The notes: generated from the sequence alone by a model not told the origin. Positions 12,175 to 23,155 are shown, counted from the first letter of the stretch. The stretch is 64,000 nucleotides of DNA from Porphyra umbilicalis (GCA_002049455.2 KV919053.1:35761-99760), one strand, 5' to 3'. Translations and numbers: made by a program.

Positions 12175-13955
12175 CCCCACGACGCGGTTGTTGTCGGCCA
12201 CGGACCCGGCGTTTGAGCGCTACAAGTCGATTGGGTCCCCGTCGCCCGGCAGCAGCTTCCTGTCGCCGGTCTTTTCGCACCTGCCGTCGGTCAAGCCCAG
12301 TCGCCTGACCGTCGCGTCGGACGATGCGCAGAAGCTGCGCCGCAAGCTGCTGCGCGGCGCCAACCTGTTGGTCATCCAGGGTGGCTACTCGGGGAAGCGC
12401 TTCATCTACGAGCGGCTCAAGGAGCTGGGCGTGTCCGTGACCATCATGGACGGGCCAGACACGGTATGGCGTGCGGCAGCAGAGGAGGGCCTGATCGCTG
12501 AGTTCATTGAGATTGACTTCACCGAGCACAGCACGGTGTTCCAGCGCGCCATGGACATTGTGCTGTCACTTGAGAACAGCTTTGACGGTGTGACCACCTT
12601 TTACGAGGAGGCAGGTAAGTCTGTGCTGTTGTTGAAGAGGGGATGTGTTGCATATGCGTTGTGCGCACTGCGCGGTGTGACATGGGTTGCTTGCATGAGG
12701 TTCCGATGTTGCAGTCGGTCACGCTGGCTGCTTTAGCAGCACGGTGTGCCAGTCTCGTGCGCATTCTGACCTGCCACTGTTCTCTCTGCTGCGCGAATTC
12801 ATTGTGTCTTCATTGTGCTCTTTGGTCCTCTGCGCCCTTCTTTTGCACGTCTCATTTCCACTACACTCATTCGTACCCACAGTCTCTCTGGCAGCCCGTA
12901 TTGCGACCGCCCTGGGCGTGGAGACAAACCCCGTCTCGGCGTGCGACCAAGCTCGCAACAAGCGCATCACACGGCAAGTCATGGCCGACTGTGGCCTTCC
13001 AGTCCCCCGGTTCAGCTCAGTTCGTACAGAGGAGGACCTGCTTTCGGCGTGCGAGCTGGTCGGCTTCCCTGCTATCCTCAAGCCCGTCTTTGGCCTCGCC
13101 TCTATGGGCGTCTCTCGCGTGAACGACAAGGACGCGGCGTTGACCGCGTACCGCAAGATTTCGGACAGCATCGCGACCTCCTCCGAGTCGCTGTGGGCTC
13201 AGGGCACTGAGCTGGTGTTGGAGGAGTTTTACGACGGCGACGAGTTTGACATTGACGTGCTGCTGTCGGATGGAACTGTCGTCTACTCCAAGGTGTCCGA
13301 CAACTGGGCGTGCTGGGAGCCGTGGTTCCAGGAGACGGGCACCAATTGTCCTTCCATGTACCCGGTTGACCGGCAGGCGGAGCTGGTCAAGCTCGCCATC
13401 GAGTCGACTTTGGCGCTTGGCTTCCGCGCCGGTGCCTTTCATGTGGAGTGTAAGTTCACTTCCCGGGGGCCTCGACTCATTGAGGTCAACGCCCGTATGG
13501 GCGGCGTATCCGTGCGGGACGCCAACCTCCGCGCCTGGGGGGTGGACTTAGTAGAGGAGCACACCATGACCGCCCTCAAGATCCCCATCCGACCAATGGT
13601 GGCACGAAGGCCGATGGCATTTTTTGCCGAGACGGCCATCAACGCACCTTTCTCGGGCACCATCTCCTCAGGGACTTGGCTGGATGAGGTGCTCTCCCTG
13701 CCCAACGTGCACAAGGTGAACTACTTCAAGCAGGAGGGTGACTTGGTGCAGGGCCCCGAGGATGGGGTGCCTGATTGGTTGGCCGAGGTGATTGTCATCT
13801 CCACGGAGTCGACCGCCGACGCGGTGAAGAGCATCCGTGCGGTGGTGCGTGACCTCGACGTGCCGGTTCAGGCCAAGCGGCCAGGAACGGAGCGGGGTTG
13901 GTTCTTCCCTGATCACGCCTACCCGTTTGCTGACGTTGTTGACCTCAAGGCCTAG
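11987..13955 (+). CDS. ATP-grasp ligase, carnosine-synthase-like, two exons
   Basis: Expected to join a carboxylate to an amine via an acyl-phosphate using ATP; the substrate is unknown. Exons are 11987-12614 and 12883-13955, joined with phase 1 at residue 210 to give 566 residues. The start is the ATG in a CGCACCATGG context. The N-terminal ~100 residues are Ser-rich and probably disordered. A nucleotide-type loop GGYSGK lies at residues 132-137, before an N-terminal pre-ATP-grasp domain. The ATP-grasp fold follows: ILKPVFGLASMGV (Lys276, likely ATP-binding) and IEVNARMGG (Glu410, Asn412, Arg414, likely Mg/ATP ligands). The order resembles the catalytic C-terminal half of CARNS1 and related bacterial ligases. 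No signal peptide is seen. A broken copy of its 5' end lies at 23156-23790. The ATP-grasp call is firm; the CARNS-like subgroup is moderate. Confidence 0.85.
12615..12882 (+). other. Spliceosomal intron of the ATP-grasp gene
   Basis: Donor GTAAGT follows GAGGAGGCAG, and acceptor CCCACAG precedes TCTCTCTGG after a pyrimidine-rich stretch. Removing 268 bases restores a continuous frame through both conserved halves. Without splicing the first frame ends at 12736. Confidence 0.85.
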
Positions 13956-14614
13956 CCAACCTGTCCTGGCTGGCAATAGGTCGCGTGAATCGGGGCTTGG
14001 GGGGTTGAGAGCGGGCGGCAGAGGTGACAGGGGTTGAGACTTTAGGGGTTGGAGCGTTCTCAGTGCGCGGCCGTCACACAGCGCTGGGGTTTTGGGTGTG
14101 TGCGACGTTCCCCGGTAGGTGCATTGGGGCTGGGCTGGGGCTGGGGCGTGACTTGGATGCGGACGTACGCTTGCGGCAGGTTGCAGTGGCGCACACGCGC
14201 CCTGCGGCATTGTACCATGTGATTGTTCTTCTAGGCCTGGTTGACAGTGTCACCTGTAGCCATGGACATGCGTAGCCATGGGGCTTGCTTGGTAGTGTTT
14301 TGAGAGGCCTCACTGCCTCCTTCCGTTCACGTCTGGCCAGTCACAGCCCGTTTTCCTTCATGTGTACAATTGTGTGCTGGCACATTGGGTCTAAAAGACG
14401 GCAAGGCCACAACAGCCACAACGGGGCCACCATTCGTGTTGGTTTGCCCCACACGAACGGGCACTATTCGGAACCGTGTCGGCTCGTGCACTCTGCTGTG
14501 TGCCCTACTTCTCCAGCGGCCGCATCCCTGTGCCTATCCGCCTGCCCGTCCCAGTTTCTCCAGGTGCCTATCCGCCTGCCCGTCCCAGTTTCTCCAGGTG
14601 CCAATCCCTCCCCC
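13956..14614. other. Spacer between convergent genes
   Basis: Lies between the ends of the plus-strand ATP-grasp gene and the minus-strand disordered-protein gene and should hold both 3' UTRs. Apart from the 34-bp tandem repeat near its right end I see no gene. Confidence 0.5.
14531..14598 (+). repeat. 34-bp tandem duplication
   Basis: Two perfect adjacent copies of a unit beginning TGCCTATCCGCCTGCCCGTC, with a third partial start (TGCCAATCC) after them. Confidence 0.9.
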
Positions 14615-17600
14615 TTATTGCCCACGCTGCCGGGACAGCCGGTGACGCACGGTCAGCAGTGCGCGCGCGAGTGACGCGACGCCGCCGCCACTGACAGCGC
14701 CTGGAAAGACGCGGCGGCTGCCGCCGAGGCGACTGGTCGATGGCGAGTCTGGCCCTCCCCCCGCGGCGGCGCGCCCCCCGCTGGCGACGCGGCCGGCGGC
14801 ACCGACGCCAGCACCCCGTCGCCGCGGGCTGCTGCCGCCGTCACCCCCGTGGCTGAGCGCCACCGGCTCCCGAGACGGGGACGGGTGCGCAAAGGGGTTG
14901 GCGTCGGGCAGGCCGGCCGTGCCGTCGGCGACGCCGTCGACTGCCACGGACGGCTGATGTGGTTGCGGAGCGGGCGCCGTCGTGGCTGGCACGTTGCCGA
15001 CCCGTCCCCGCCCGTTCCACCCGTCATCCTCTGTCGGGGGAGGGGTGACGACGTGGCCGCCGACTACCGCTTCTGCGGCAGACGGGGTGGAGCCGCCGGC
15101 GTGTTGATGCGCGGTCCCCGGCAAGGAGCGGCGACTCGGGGGCGGGGCCCCCGCGTCGGGCAAGGTCGCGGCCGCCCCCGTCGACAGCGGCGCCGGCCGA
15201 GCTGGGGCGCCCCCTTTGCTTGTCGCCGCTCCAGCGGCTTTGTTGACCGCGCGGCTGGCCAACGACCGCGTGCGAACTTGGTTGGCGCCACCGCCGCTCG
15301 CACCCCCGACGCCGCTGCTCCGTGCTGGGGCCGACGCGCCAGCAACGGCGGCGGTTGCTGTACCGGCAGCTTGGGCTTCTCTCGCGCCCCCCGCCGACGA
15401 CGGGGAGCCGTGGAAGGTGGCCGCCATGCGCCTGTGCCGCTTGCTCCGCGAGATTGCCCGCCAGTGCATGCGTCCGACCGACATGGGCGGGGCGTCCGCG
15501 GCGGCCGCCTCCTCAGCGGTGGCGGCAGTGGTCGCCGTCGCCGCCGGCGCCGCCACCGACGCGGCCGCCGTCGCCACTTGCATGCTCCTTCGCCGCGTCA
15601 TGCGGATGGTCGACAGCCGCCGCCGTGGTGCGCGCGCGTCGGCTAGCATTGGCGGTAACCGGGGCGGCGGGGGCGGCGGCGACGGCGGCAGCGACGATCC
15701 GCCGAGCGCGGGTGGAGAAGGTGGCTGCCGCGGGCCGTCCACGACCCGACCGCTGTCGGCGGGTGCCTCCAGTTTGGCGGCTGGCACCGACCAGCTGCTC
15801 TCGTCATCCCCAGTTTCGGACACGGGCACCGCCGGCGAGCGGGGCAGGGCGGCTTCGGGTTCGCCGACCGGCCACAGCGACAGCGGTGCGGCCACGGGAG
15901 CGGCAACGGCCAACGTCTCAGCGCCCTCCCCCAACGATGGCGGTGGGCTCGGCATCGAATCGGCCGTCCACAGCCCCAGGGAGGAGCCCGACGTGGCCGA
16001 CGCGCCCGAATCCGTCGGCAGCTCCACGGCGGCCAGCCGCGATCGGTGCCGCCGCAGCGGCACGTCTGGCTTGGTGAAGATGCGGGAGAAGGAGTGCCCC
16101 GCTGAGGAGAAGCGCTGCTCAAGGGCGGCGGCCCCGGCAGCCGGGGGTGGCGACCGCGAGCCCGAGTGGGAGCGGGAGCGCGGCCGCCCATCGAGTTCAT
16201 CAGTTTGGTCGGCAACGAGCGCACCGCCAAGCAGGCGGCGGCTCGACCGCTTGGTCCGCGACCGCATGTGGCGGGCGCGGATGACGGGGATGGTAGTCGT
16301 GGTGGAATAGGTGCCAGCGGTCAGGCGCGGGGTTGCTTCAGCCGCCATCGCGTCCGCAGTCGGGGGGAGTGGCCCACTGGCCGCCGCCGCTGCCACCGTT
16401 GCCGACGCGGACGACCCCGCTGACAGCGCGCACACAGGCGCTACCGGTCGTGGCACCGCCAGGGAGTCGACCGACGAGTCTGACTCACTGACGTCGTAAC
16501 GGCCAGTGACGCCGCGCCGGTGATCAAGCGCCAACGAGCGCGTACGTGCCCGGGCGGCAATGGGAGGCATCGGTCCAACCGGTCCGACCGTGGGGCTCCC
16601 GTCACCCACAACGGCGGGCGGTCCGCACGGCGCCACTCTCGACGCTCCGGACGCAGAACCGACGGGCGAATGGCGCCGCGGCGCGGCCGACGCTCCGGCA
16701 GAGCAGCACCCCCCGCCCGACAGGTCGTCCCCAGAGGGCGGCACCGCCCCGACGGGACGAAAGGTGCGGAACGCTGCGGCCGGCGCGGGCGCGTCGGCGG
16801 GCCTGTGGGCGGGCGCGTCTGCCAACCAATCCTTGGACGCGTCGGCCGGCGCGTCGGTCAGTCTTGCTGGTGCCCCCGCGGCGGCGGCACCCCACCCGCC
16901 CGCACGGCGGCCGGGTCCCCACGAGCGGTGCCGTGCGATGCGTCGGCGGTCACTGCGGGTCCCCCCACCCAGCGGCGCGTCGGCGCCCGCGTCCGCGGCG
17001 TGCGTTTGCGACGGCAGCCGCGGGAAGGAGGGCAGCTTGCGGAGGGCCTGCCGGGCGCCCCCCCCCTCGCCGCCGTCCACCAGTCCAGACGGGGGCGTCA
17101 GCGTCTCGGAGCGTGCGGAGAGGGAGGAGGTGGAGGAGCCGCCGTCGCTCACGCCGCCGCCGACGCTCACCCGCTCCCTGCGGCGGCGGCTGCTGCTGAC
17201 CATCGAGGAGAAGGACGTCAACGGGGCGTGGCGGTGGTGGGAGGCTTGGGACGACGTGTTGCTGCCGTCGCCAGCTGTGCTCTCCCGGTCGCCCCCACCA
17301 CCATGGCCGCCTGGGTCGTCACCTCTGGCACCGACATTGACGGCGGCCTCTCTCCCGCCGCCCCCACCCCCGCGTCTCGACGAAACAGATGAGTCGGAGC
17401 GCACGACCGCCGGCCGGGACGGGACCGGTCGCGCGACCGACCGCACCGCCACCGGACGGAGGGGCACAGGGCGGATGGGCACGGGGCGGATGAGCCCTGC
17501 CCCCGCCGCGGGCGGGGCCGTCGTCGCCCACGGCCGGGGCACGGCGCCGACCGAAAAGGCCGGCAGCAGCCGGTCGTCAGCAGGTGACCCCGCACCGCCC

Positions 17601-18373
17601 CCACACACCGCCGCGCCGGGCACGCCACTGTTGCCCATGCCACCGCCGGCGGCGGTCGGGGGTGCCAAGAACCCCCCACCGCCACTGCTGGCGGGCCCAC
17701 TCCAGGACCCGACGCTGCGCCGGTCGCCGCCGCGGGCCGGCACGCCCTGCCACGCGGGGAGGGAGGCGAGGGAGGAGACGCTCGACAGCCTCCCGCCGCT
17801 GCCACTGCTCGCGCCAAACGACAGGGGCGCCGTAATCGGAATGAAGTGGCGGGAGCCACCGACGCCCAGCAGGCGACCACTCGGCATCCCGACTTCCCAG
17901 CCACCGCCGTCGCCGCCGCCGCCGCCGCCGTTGGCGGTCGGCCCCACCGCCGCGGGCGCATAGTCGTCGGTGCGGCGGCCGCTGGCGCCGCGCCCCCCCA
18001 GCGATGAGCCCGGCCGCGACGGCGGCCCGTGCAGCCCCCCCCCCCCCCCCCCGACCAGGCGGTCGACCACGGGACGCCCGTGGCGCTGCACCCATCCCCC
18101 TCCCCGTCGGCGGCGGGGGAAAAGGGCGTCGTCGGTGGGGGCGCCGTCGGCCGGGCGCGCCGGGGCGTCCCGACGCTCCCGCCACCGCCGCCGCCGACGC
18201 CGGCGGCGGCCGCGTCGGGCGCCACGGCGCGCGGGGGGACAGCCGCAGCGGCGGGGGGACCATCGTCGGCCCCGACCGCGGCGGCGGCCAGCGGGGGTGG
18301 CCGGTCGGGGCGGGGCAGACGCGCGTCGGCCACGCCGCCGCCGTCGGCGGCGGGGGGGGGGGGGGCGCCCCAC
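14615..18373 (-). CDS. Large low-complexity Ser/Pro/Arg/Ala protein, N-terminus unresolved
   Basis: An uninterrupted minus-strand frame of about 1250 codons ending at 14615. There is no ATG at its 5' limit, so the start or an upstream exon is not defined. The translated text looks more protein-like than the competing frames. It has varied Ser/Thr/Asp runs, several RxRSxS motifs (RSRSHSGSRSP), short repeats such as IRPVPIRPVPLRPV, and blocks like RIFTKPDVPLRRHRSR with basic and acidic balance. No globular domain, membrane segment or catalytic motif is visible. High GC makes long open frames common by chance, so this is a candidate only; a scaffold or regulatory tail would fit. It converges on the ATP-grasp gene. 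Confidence 0.45.
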   Translation of the reverse strand: MGRPPPPRRRRRRRGRRASAPPRPATPAGRRRGRGRRWSPRRCGCPPARRGARRGRRRRRRRRWRERRDAPARPADGAPTDDALFPRRRRGGGWVQRHGRPVVDRLVGGGGGGLHGPPSRPGSSLGGRGASGRRTDDYAPAAVGPTANGGGGGGDGGGWEVGMPSGRLLGVGGSRHFIPITAPLSFGASSGSGGRLSSVSSLASLPAWQGVPARGGDRRSVGSWSGPASSGGGGFLAPPTAAGGGMGNSGVPGAAVCGGGAGSPADDRLLPAFSVGAVPRPWATTAPPAAGAGLIRPVPIRPVPLRPVAVRSVARPVPSRPAVVRSDSSVSSRRGGGGGGREAAVNVGARGDDPGGHGGGGDRESTAGDGSNTSSQASHHRHAPLTSFSSMVSSSRRRRERVSVGGGVSDGGSSTSSLSARSETLTPPSGLVDGGEGGGARQALRKLPSFPRLPSQTHAADAGADAPLGGGTRSDRRRIARHRSWGPGRRAGGWGAAAAGAPARLTDAPADASKDWLADAPAHRPADAPAPAAAFRTFRPVGAVPPSGDDLSGGGCCSAGASAAPRRHSPVGSASGASRVAPCGPPAVVGDGSPTVGPVGPMPPIAARARTRSLALDHRRGVTGRYDVSESDSSVDSLAVPRPVAPVCALSAGSSASATVAAAAASGPLPPTADAMAAEATPRLTAGTYSTTTTIPVIRARHMRSRTKRSSRRLLGGALVADQTDELDGRPRSRSHSGSRSPPPAAGAAALEQRFSSAGHSFSRIFTKPDVPLRRHRSRLAAVELPTDSGASATSGSSLGLWTADSMPSPPPSLGEGAETLAVAAPVAAPLSLWPVGEPEAALPRSPAVPVSETGDDESSWSVPAAKLEAPADSGRVVDGPRQPPSPPALGGSSLPPSPPPPPPRLPPMLADARAPRRRLSTIRMTRRRSMQVATAAASVAAPAATATTAATAEEAAAADAPPMSVGRMHWRAISRSKRHRRMAATFHGSPSSAGGAREAQAAGTATAAVAGASAPARSSGVGGASGGGANQVRTRSLASRAVNKAAGAATSKGGAPARPAPLSTGAAATLPDAGAPPPSRRSLPGTAHQHAGGSTPSAAEAVVGGHVVTPPPTEDDGWNGRGRVGNVPATTAPAPQPHQPSVAVDGVADGTAGLPDANPFAHPSPSREPVALSHGGDGGSSPRRRGAGVGAAGRVASGGRAAAGGGPDSPSTSRLGGSRRVFPGAVSGGGVASLARALLTVRHRLSRQRGQ

Positions 18374-21300
18374 GTCTGACGCGCCGGCGTACCCCGCCCC
18401 ACCGCCACGGCGAGGCGGTCGCTGCTCACCCGCGCCGACGCCGACGCCGTCTCATCCCCCCTCCACCCGTGTGGCCGAGGTTGCCGCCGCTGCCGCTTCC
18501 GGACGTGTCCCCGCCGCGGCCGCCCCTTGCTTGGCGGGCGCCCCGCCAGCCACCCGCCCGAGGGGCGCTCGACACGCGCCCCACACCGTCGACGCGGCTG
18601 CCCGACCGAGATCCCCGCGCGGGCAGGCGGCGGCGATGGTTTCGTCTGCTCCCCCCCAGCCCCCCCCCCCCGCCCCTCCCGCCGCCCTCGTTTGGGAAAC
18701 GCCGGCGCCGTCACGGCGCAGCGGCGGGCCGCAGGTGGGGGGGGGGGGGGCAAGCCGCCACGCGCACGCGGGCGGTGCGGCGGCGCATGGCCGGCGGCGG
18801 CGGCACGCCGCCGCGGGCGGTCGCCGTAGCGCCCGCCGCGGGTCGGCCCGTCGGGCGGCGGCCGGCCGTCGGCGCCACGCGCAGGGGGGCGGGGGGGGGG
18901 CGACCGCGGCGGCCACGCCGCCGCCCCCGCCGGCAAAAATCTGTGCGCTCGCCCCCCCGCCGGCGCGCCGTCGGCCCCGCCCGCCGCGGCGCGGCGGGGC
19001 CGGTGGCCGCGCGGCGGCGGCGCGGGGGAGCCGCCCCCGCGCGGCGCGGCGGGGACCGCCGCGCCGCCCGACGCCGGCCCGGGGTCGGGGCGCGCGGCGG
19101 CGCGGCGGCGTGTCGCCGCATGAGCACCCCGCCGGCGGCGGGCGCGCGCCGCTCGCCGGCGCCGACCGCGGGGGAGACACCGCGGTCGCCACCGTTGCGG
19201 CGGCAGGGGCGCCCGCCGTCGCCCCCACATAATGTGGCGCAGCGTCGCGGGCGGGCAGGCGGCGGGCGGGCGGGCGCGCCGCCACGGCAGCCAAGGGGGC
19301 GTGCAAGCGCCGGGGGGCGGCCGGCCCGCGCAGTCGGTCGCGGGCGCCGCCACGGGCGCTGGCCGGCAAGGGGCGAGGGTCGGACGCAGCGAGACAGTCG
19401 TTCGTGTGCCGTCCACGTCCGGGCTGCAGACCTTGTATTTTCTACAGTAGCACGCAAGCCCGATTTTGCACGATTTCTGTTCCGCAATTGTTCCGAGGAG
19501 CACCTCCGAGATGGTCATTTGGGGAAGATTAAACAGAAAGTGGGGACCACAAAAACAAAAAAGTGGCCTGTGTGCTTTCCGAGTCCTCATAACGTTCTCA
19601 GAATGTGGCACATGTTCGCAACATTCTGGCCGTTGCACTGAATACAGTGATTTCTTGCTATCAGATCGCCAGCCTTGACATTGTCTATTAAATGAACACT
19701 GTGAGCGGGGTGTCCGCAACATCTTGCCGTCCAAATCCGACGAATCCGCCGGTTGCGTGCGAGTGGGGTTGCACGGTGGGGCTAGCGTGCACGGCGGGGC
19801 AGGCCTGCACCGCCTGTCCGGCGTTGTGCCGCCGGCCAAGTCGAACCTCCCCCTCGTGGTCCTCCTTGACGCGTCGGACGACTCTGCCATTGTCCTCCCT
19901 GACGCGTCGGGCGACCATGCCGTCGTCCTCCCCGCCGAGACGGAGCTTCCAGCCGCGGTCCTGCCCGCCGCGTCGGCGCCCCCCGCCGTCGTCATCCCCG
20001 ACACGTCGGCCGCGCGGGTGCCGTCGGCCGCCCCGTCGTCGACGGCGGCGCCAACCGACGGGGAGGAGCTCCCCGACGAGACGACCGCCCCCCCGCCCAA
20101 CGGCGTGCCTCCCCGCCGTGCCTCGACGGCGTCCGCGGCCTGTGCGCCGGCGGGCGCCGCCACCGCGCCGCCGGCGTGGCGGTCGATGCAGACGTGCCCG
20201 ACGAGACGCGCACGCCTGCCCCCCCTGCGGCCGACCGCCTGCATCCCCCTCCGTGCGCAACGGTGTCCTGTGCCCGTGCGCCGACGGGGTGCCTCACTGG
20301 TGCGGCCGCCAGCGCGGCGCCGACCGCCGAGCCAGTGGCGTCGGCCACCGCCGTGCCCGTGGCGTCGGCCACCGCCGCGCCGACGACCCCGTCGGCCGTG
20401 GGCGTCGCTCCCGCGGCATCGCCGGCAGTGTGCGAGGCGCGTGCGCCTCGCCGCGGCGCACCATCCCCCTCGGACCGCCCCGCGCCGCGCGTGGCCGCGG
20501 CGCGAGCGACGCGCCGCCCCAGGGCCCGCACGCCCGGCCGCCGCCCGGCCGCCGACGGCGCGCACGCGCCACCGCCGCCGCGTGCGCCGACCGGCGTGCG
20601 CGCGCGGCGGCCGCCGTCGATGCTCACGGCGCGGGGGGGAGGGGGGGCGCCCACCGCGCCTCCGCCACCCCTGCGCCGCGGCTGCCACGGGCGGGGCGGC
20701 ACGCGCACACGCGCGCCCGTGCGCGCCGCGGCCGGCCGCCCGGCGGTCGGGGGGTCGGCGCGACGGTGCGGCGGCACCCGCACCCAAGCTCCGCCGTCGC
20801 TGCCAACGACGCCGCACATCCCCCCCACCCCCTCCCAACAGTGTCTCGCCCCCTCCCCCCCCCCCCCCCCCCCCCCAACCGCCGCGCCGCCGACGCTGCG
20901 GGGCGCCGCCCGCGCACGCGGCTGCCCCCCCCCCCCGTCGGCCGCCGGCGGCGACGCGCAGCCGCCGCGGTGCCGCCCCCACCCCGCCCGCCAGTGGCGT
21001 GGCGGCCCCCCTGCGGTGGCCCCCCGTGGCCGACGGCGTGCCGCCGGCGGGAGGCCGGCCCGCGCCGGCGGCGCGCCGAAGCGGCCGCCGCAACCGGGCG
21101 TCGACGGCGGGGGCGGGGGCGCCCGCCGCCCGCCGCCCGCCGCCGCCGCCGCCGGCCGCCCCCGACTCTGGCGCCTGGCGCCGCGCCGACGCGGAGCGAC
21201 ACGCCACACGCGCCGACGGGCGGGCGGGCTCGTGGCGCGCGCCGCGCCACCGCCGCAAGTCACCGTGACTGCCGCCCCGCGCAGTGCAGCCACCCCCCCT

Positions 21301-21479
21301 CCCAGAGGCATCATTGGCCAGTGTCACGGTACATGCACGTCTTAAAACGCGAATAATCGCTGGTGTACAGTACTAGTTTGGAAGAACACTGTGGGGAAAC
21401 GAGGCAAGTAACCCCGCGAATATGTGTACTGGGCCCATTTCACCTCAATCTGAAATGCGACGCTCTGTACTGGCCAGTA
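18374..21479. other. Extremely GC-rich region with an AT-rich island; no gene resolved
   Basis: Long homopolymer C or G runs (e.g. 18030-18050, 18355-18366, 20840-20878) and near-absence of stops give long open frames in several phases on both strands. The plus-strand stretch around 19840-20170 shows degenerate repeats encoding VLPDASGDHAVVLPAE-like text, and 20335-20390 an SATAVPVASATAAP repeat. These could be part of a repetitive protein but I cannot choose a frame. 19410-19720 is conspicuously AT-rich by comparison. Confidence 0.4.
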
Positions 21480-21885
21480 CAGTCAATATCCGGTTATGTG
21501 CGCTCCAGTCATATGGCATGCCATATAACTGGGGGATTTTCCTTGCCCGAGGGCGCACGAGAACGCAGTATTCAACTGTTTGCAGACGACCAAGACGCCA
21601 GAGGGCATCTCATTGGTCAGATCTTGAAGATGTGGCAACGCAGTCAGCAACAATCCAGCGACTTGGACAGTTGACCAAGTGCGCCAGGGTGTCATATTGC
21701 TGTCTTCCGAATTTTGGCCGATGCCGTCGATGTCAAGAGGTGATCAACTGTGCGAAACAGTTTCTCAGCCATCCATTCAGCCGGATAAAGTCGTTCGACC
21801 AATGGGCAGTTGACCGAGACCCTGTCTTGACTTCGACCACATCGGCCAAAATTGGGAAGACAGCAATATAAGCGGATATTGACTG
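21480..21885. mobile_element. MITE, 406 bp, CAGTCAATATCCG TIR, TA duplication
   Basis: The left end CAGTCAATATCCGGTTATGT and the inverted right end CAGTCAATATCCGCTTATAT match at 18 of 20 bases, and TA lies on both sides. A further inverted repeat inside it (about 21692-21725 against 21832-21870, ATTGCTGTCTTCC...TTTTGGCCGATG) shows that the right subterminal region exists twice in opposite orientation. No coding capacity. Confidence 0.7.
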
Positions 21886-22094
21886 TACGCCCAAGTACAG
21901 TGGTACACTTTCCCGACGATGGGGAGGTGGCCTCAAGACGTCTTGAGTCTAGACTCAAGACAGAGCCTGACCGATCCCCGCGCCCTTTCCTCTCACTCCG
22001 TGTCCTGCTCATCATCCTCGTCTTTTTGCCACCCACCCCGACCCATTCACGCGCTCCCAGCGTTTCTCTCTCCTCGCCCCGCCCCCCCCCCACG

Positions 22095-22745
22095 ATGCAA
22101 CGCGGCGGTCGGGGAGTCCCAAACGACGCCGTCGCCGCCGCCGTCCAGTCGGCGGTCTTGTCTGCGGCCACCTCTGTGGAAGCCTCCCTCGACGAGCAGC
22201 TGTCGGCGCTTCCATCCCTCCCCACGCCCGACGATGGCGAAGACGACATGGCCGCCGTGCGCGCCGCCCGCATGGCCGCCCTTCGCGCCGCCGCCGCAGA
22301 CCGGGCGGCATGGTCGGCCGCCGGCCACGGCTCGGTGGCGGAGGGGCTGAGTGAAAAGGAGCTCCTTGCCGCCACCAAGGCGTCGACGCGCCTCGTAGCG
22401 GCCTTTGTGCGCCCCGGCGGCGGCAACATTTACGCGACGGAGCTGGAGGCGCACCTGACCAAGTTGGCGGGCGCCCACCTGGAGACCCGCTTTGTGCGGA
22501 TGGACGCGGAGCGGAGCCCCTTCCTGTCCAACAAGCTCCACCTCCGCGTGCTGCCGGCGCTCGTCTGGTTCCGCGGCGGCAAAGTTGCGCGCGTCCTCCA
22601 CGGACTCGGCGAGGTGGACCCGTCGGGGCGCTTCACGACGGGGGTGCTGGAGGCGGTGCTGTTTGAGGGGGGGATGGTGACGAGTACGGTGGTGGGCGAC
22701 GGTCGGGGGGGCGGGAGCGATGAGGAGGACGAGGAGGACGCCTGA
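22095..22745 (+). CDS. TXNDC9: TXNDC9 / phosducin-like protein with thioredoxin fold
   Basis: In characterised eukaryotes this family (PLP3, TXNDC9) is a cytosolic co-chaperone of the CCT chaperonin in actin and tubulin folding. The product is 216 residues, close to the family's ~210-230, from the ATG at 22095. The N-terminal helix has the family pattern DDM-AVRAARMAALR; then come GHG at 77-79 and LSEKELLAATKAS. The thioredoxin-like core follows: RLVAAFVRP, HLETRFVRMDAERSPFLSNK, LRVLPALVWFRGGKV and a closing FTTGVLEAVL. The tail is acidic (GGGSDEEDEEDA). As in the family there is no CXXC, and this protein has no cysteine at all. It is intronless. The pyrimidine-rich leader at 22000-22094 is a plausible promoter-proximal 5' UTR. 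Confidence 0.9.
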   Translation: MQRGGRGVPNDAVAAAVQSAVLSAATSVEASLDEQLSALPSLPTPDDGEDDMAAVRAARMAALRAAAADRAAWSAAGHGSVAEGLSEKELLAATKASTRLVAAFVRPGGGNIYATELEAHLTKLAGAHLETRFVRMDAERSPFLSNKLHLRVLPALVWFRGGKVARVLHGLGEVDPSGRFTTGVLEAVLFEGGMVTSTVVGDGRGGGSDEEDEEDA

Positions 22746-23155
22746 ATGGTCGCTGGGCGGGGTTACCAAGGGAAGGAGGAAGAGATGCATGAGACCAACG
22801 TGCGCGAGCACCCTCCTCAGCTCCGCTTCCACCCCGCGACGCCGCGCCCGCGCCCAGCGGTGGCTGCAGCCGGCCGCGCGCGCCGGGGGATGCGGGCCCC
22901 GGTTGGGCGTTCGCTGTCCCCGCCGCGCTGGCTGGCGCCCGCCCCGCCCCGCGGGCCCACCAGCTCCCCCCCACCGGCTCGTGTGGTGGCGGTGCCGCTC
23001 CCCCACGCCCGACCTCTCGCGCCCCGACCCCGTGGCGCCGGCTCGCGCAGCACGGCGCCGCACCGCGCCGCCCCGCGCCGTGCCGCTCCGCGCCGCCCCG
23101 CGCTGCGCCGCCCTGCTTCGCGCTGCCGCCCCGCCGCCACCGCGTATATATGGTT
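22746..23155. other. GC-rich spacer
   Basis: Follows the TXNDC9 stop and contains CGCCGCCCCGC-type short repeats (23040-23130). A TATATA sequence at about 23144-23150 precedes the duplicated block. Confidence 0.4.

Noticed and set aside
17218-21356. Several overlapping frames of 400-1370 codons on both strands
   Set aside because: They overlap the better-looking 14615-18373 frame or each other, are Arg/Pro/Ala runs without domains, and are expected by chance where stops are almost absent because of extreme GC.
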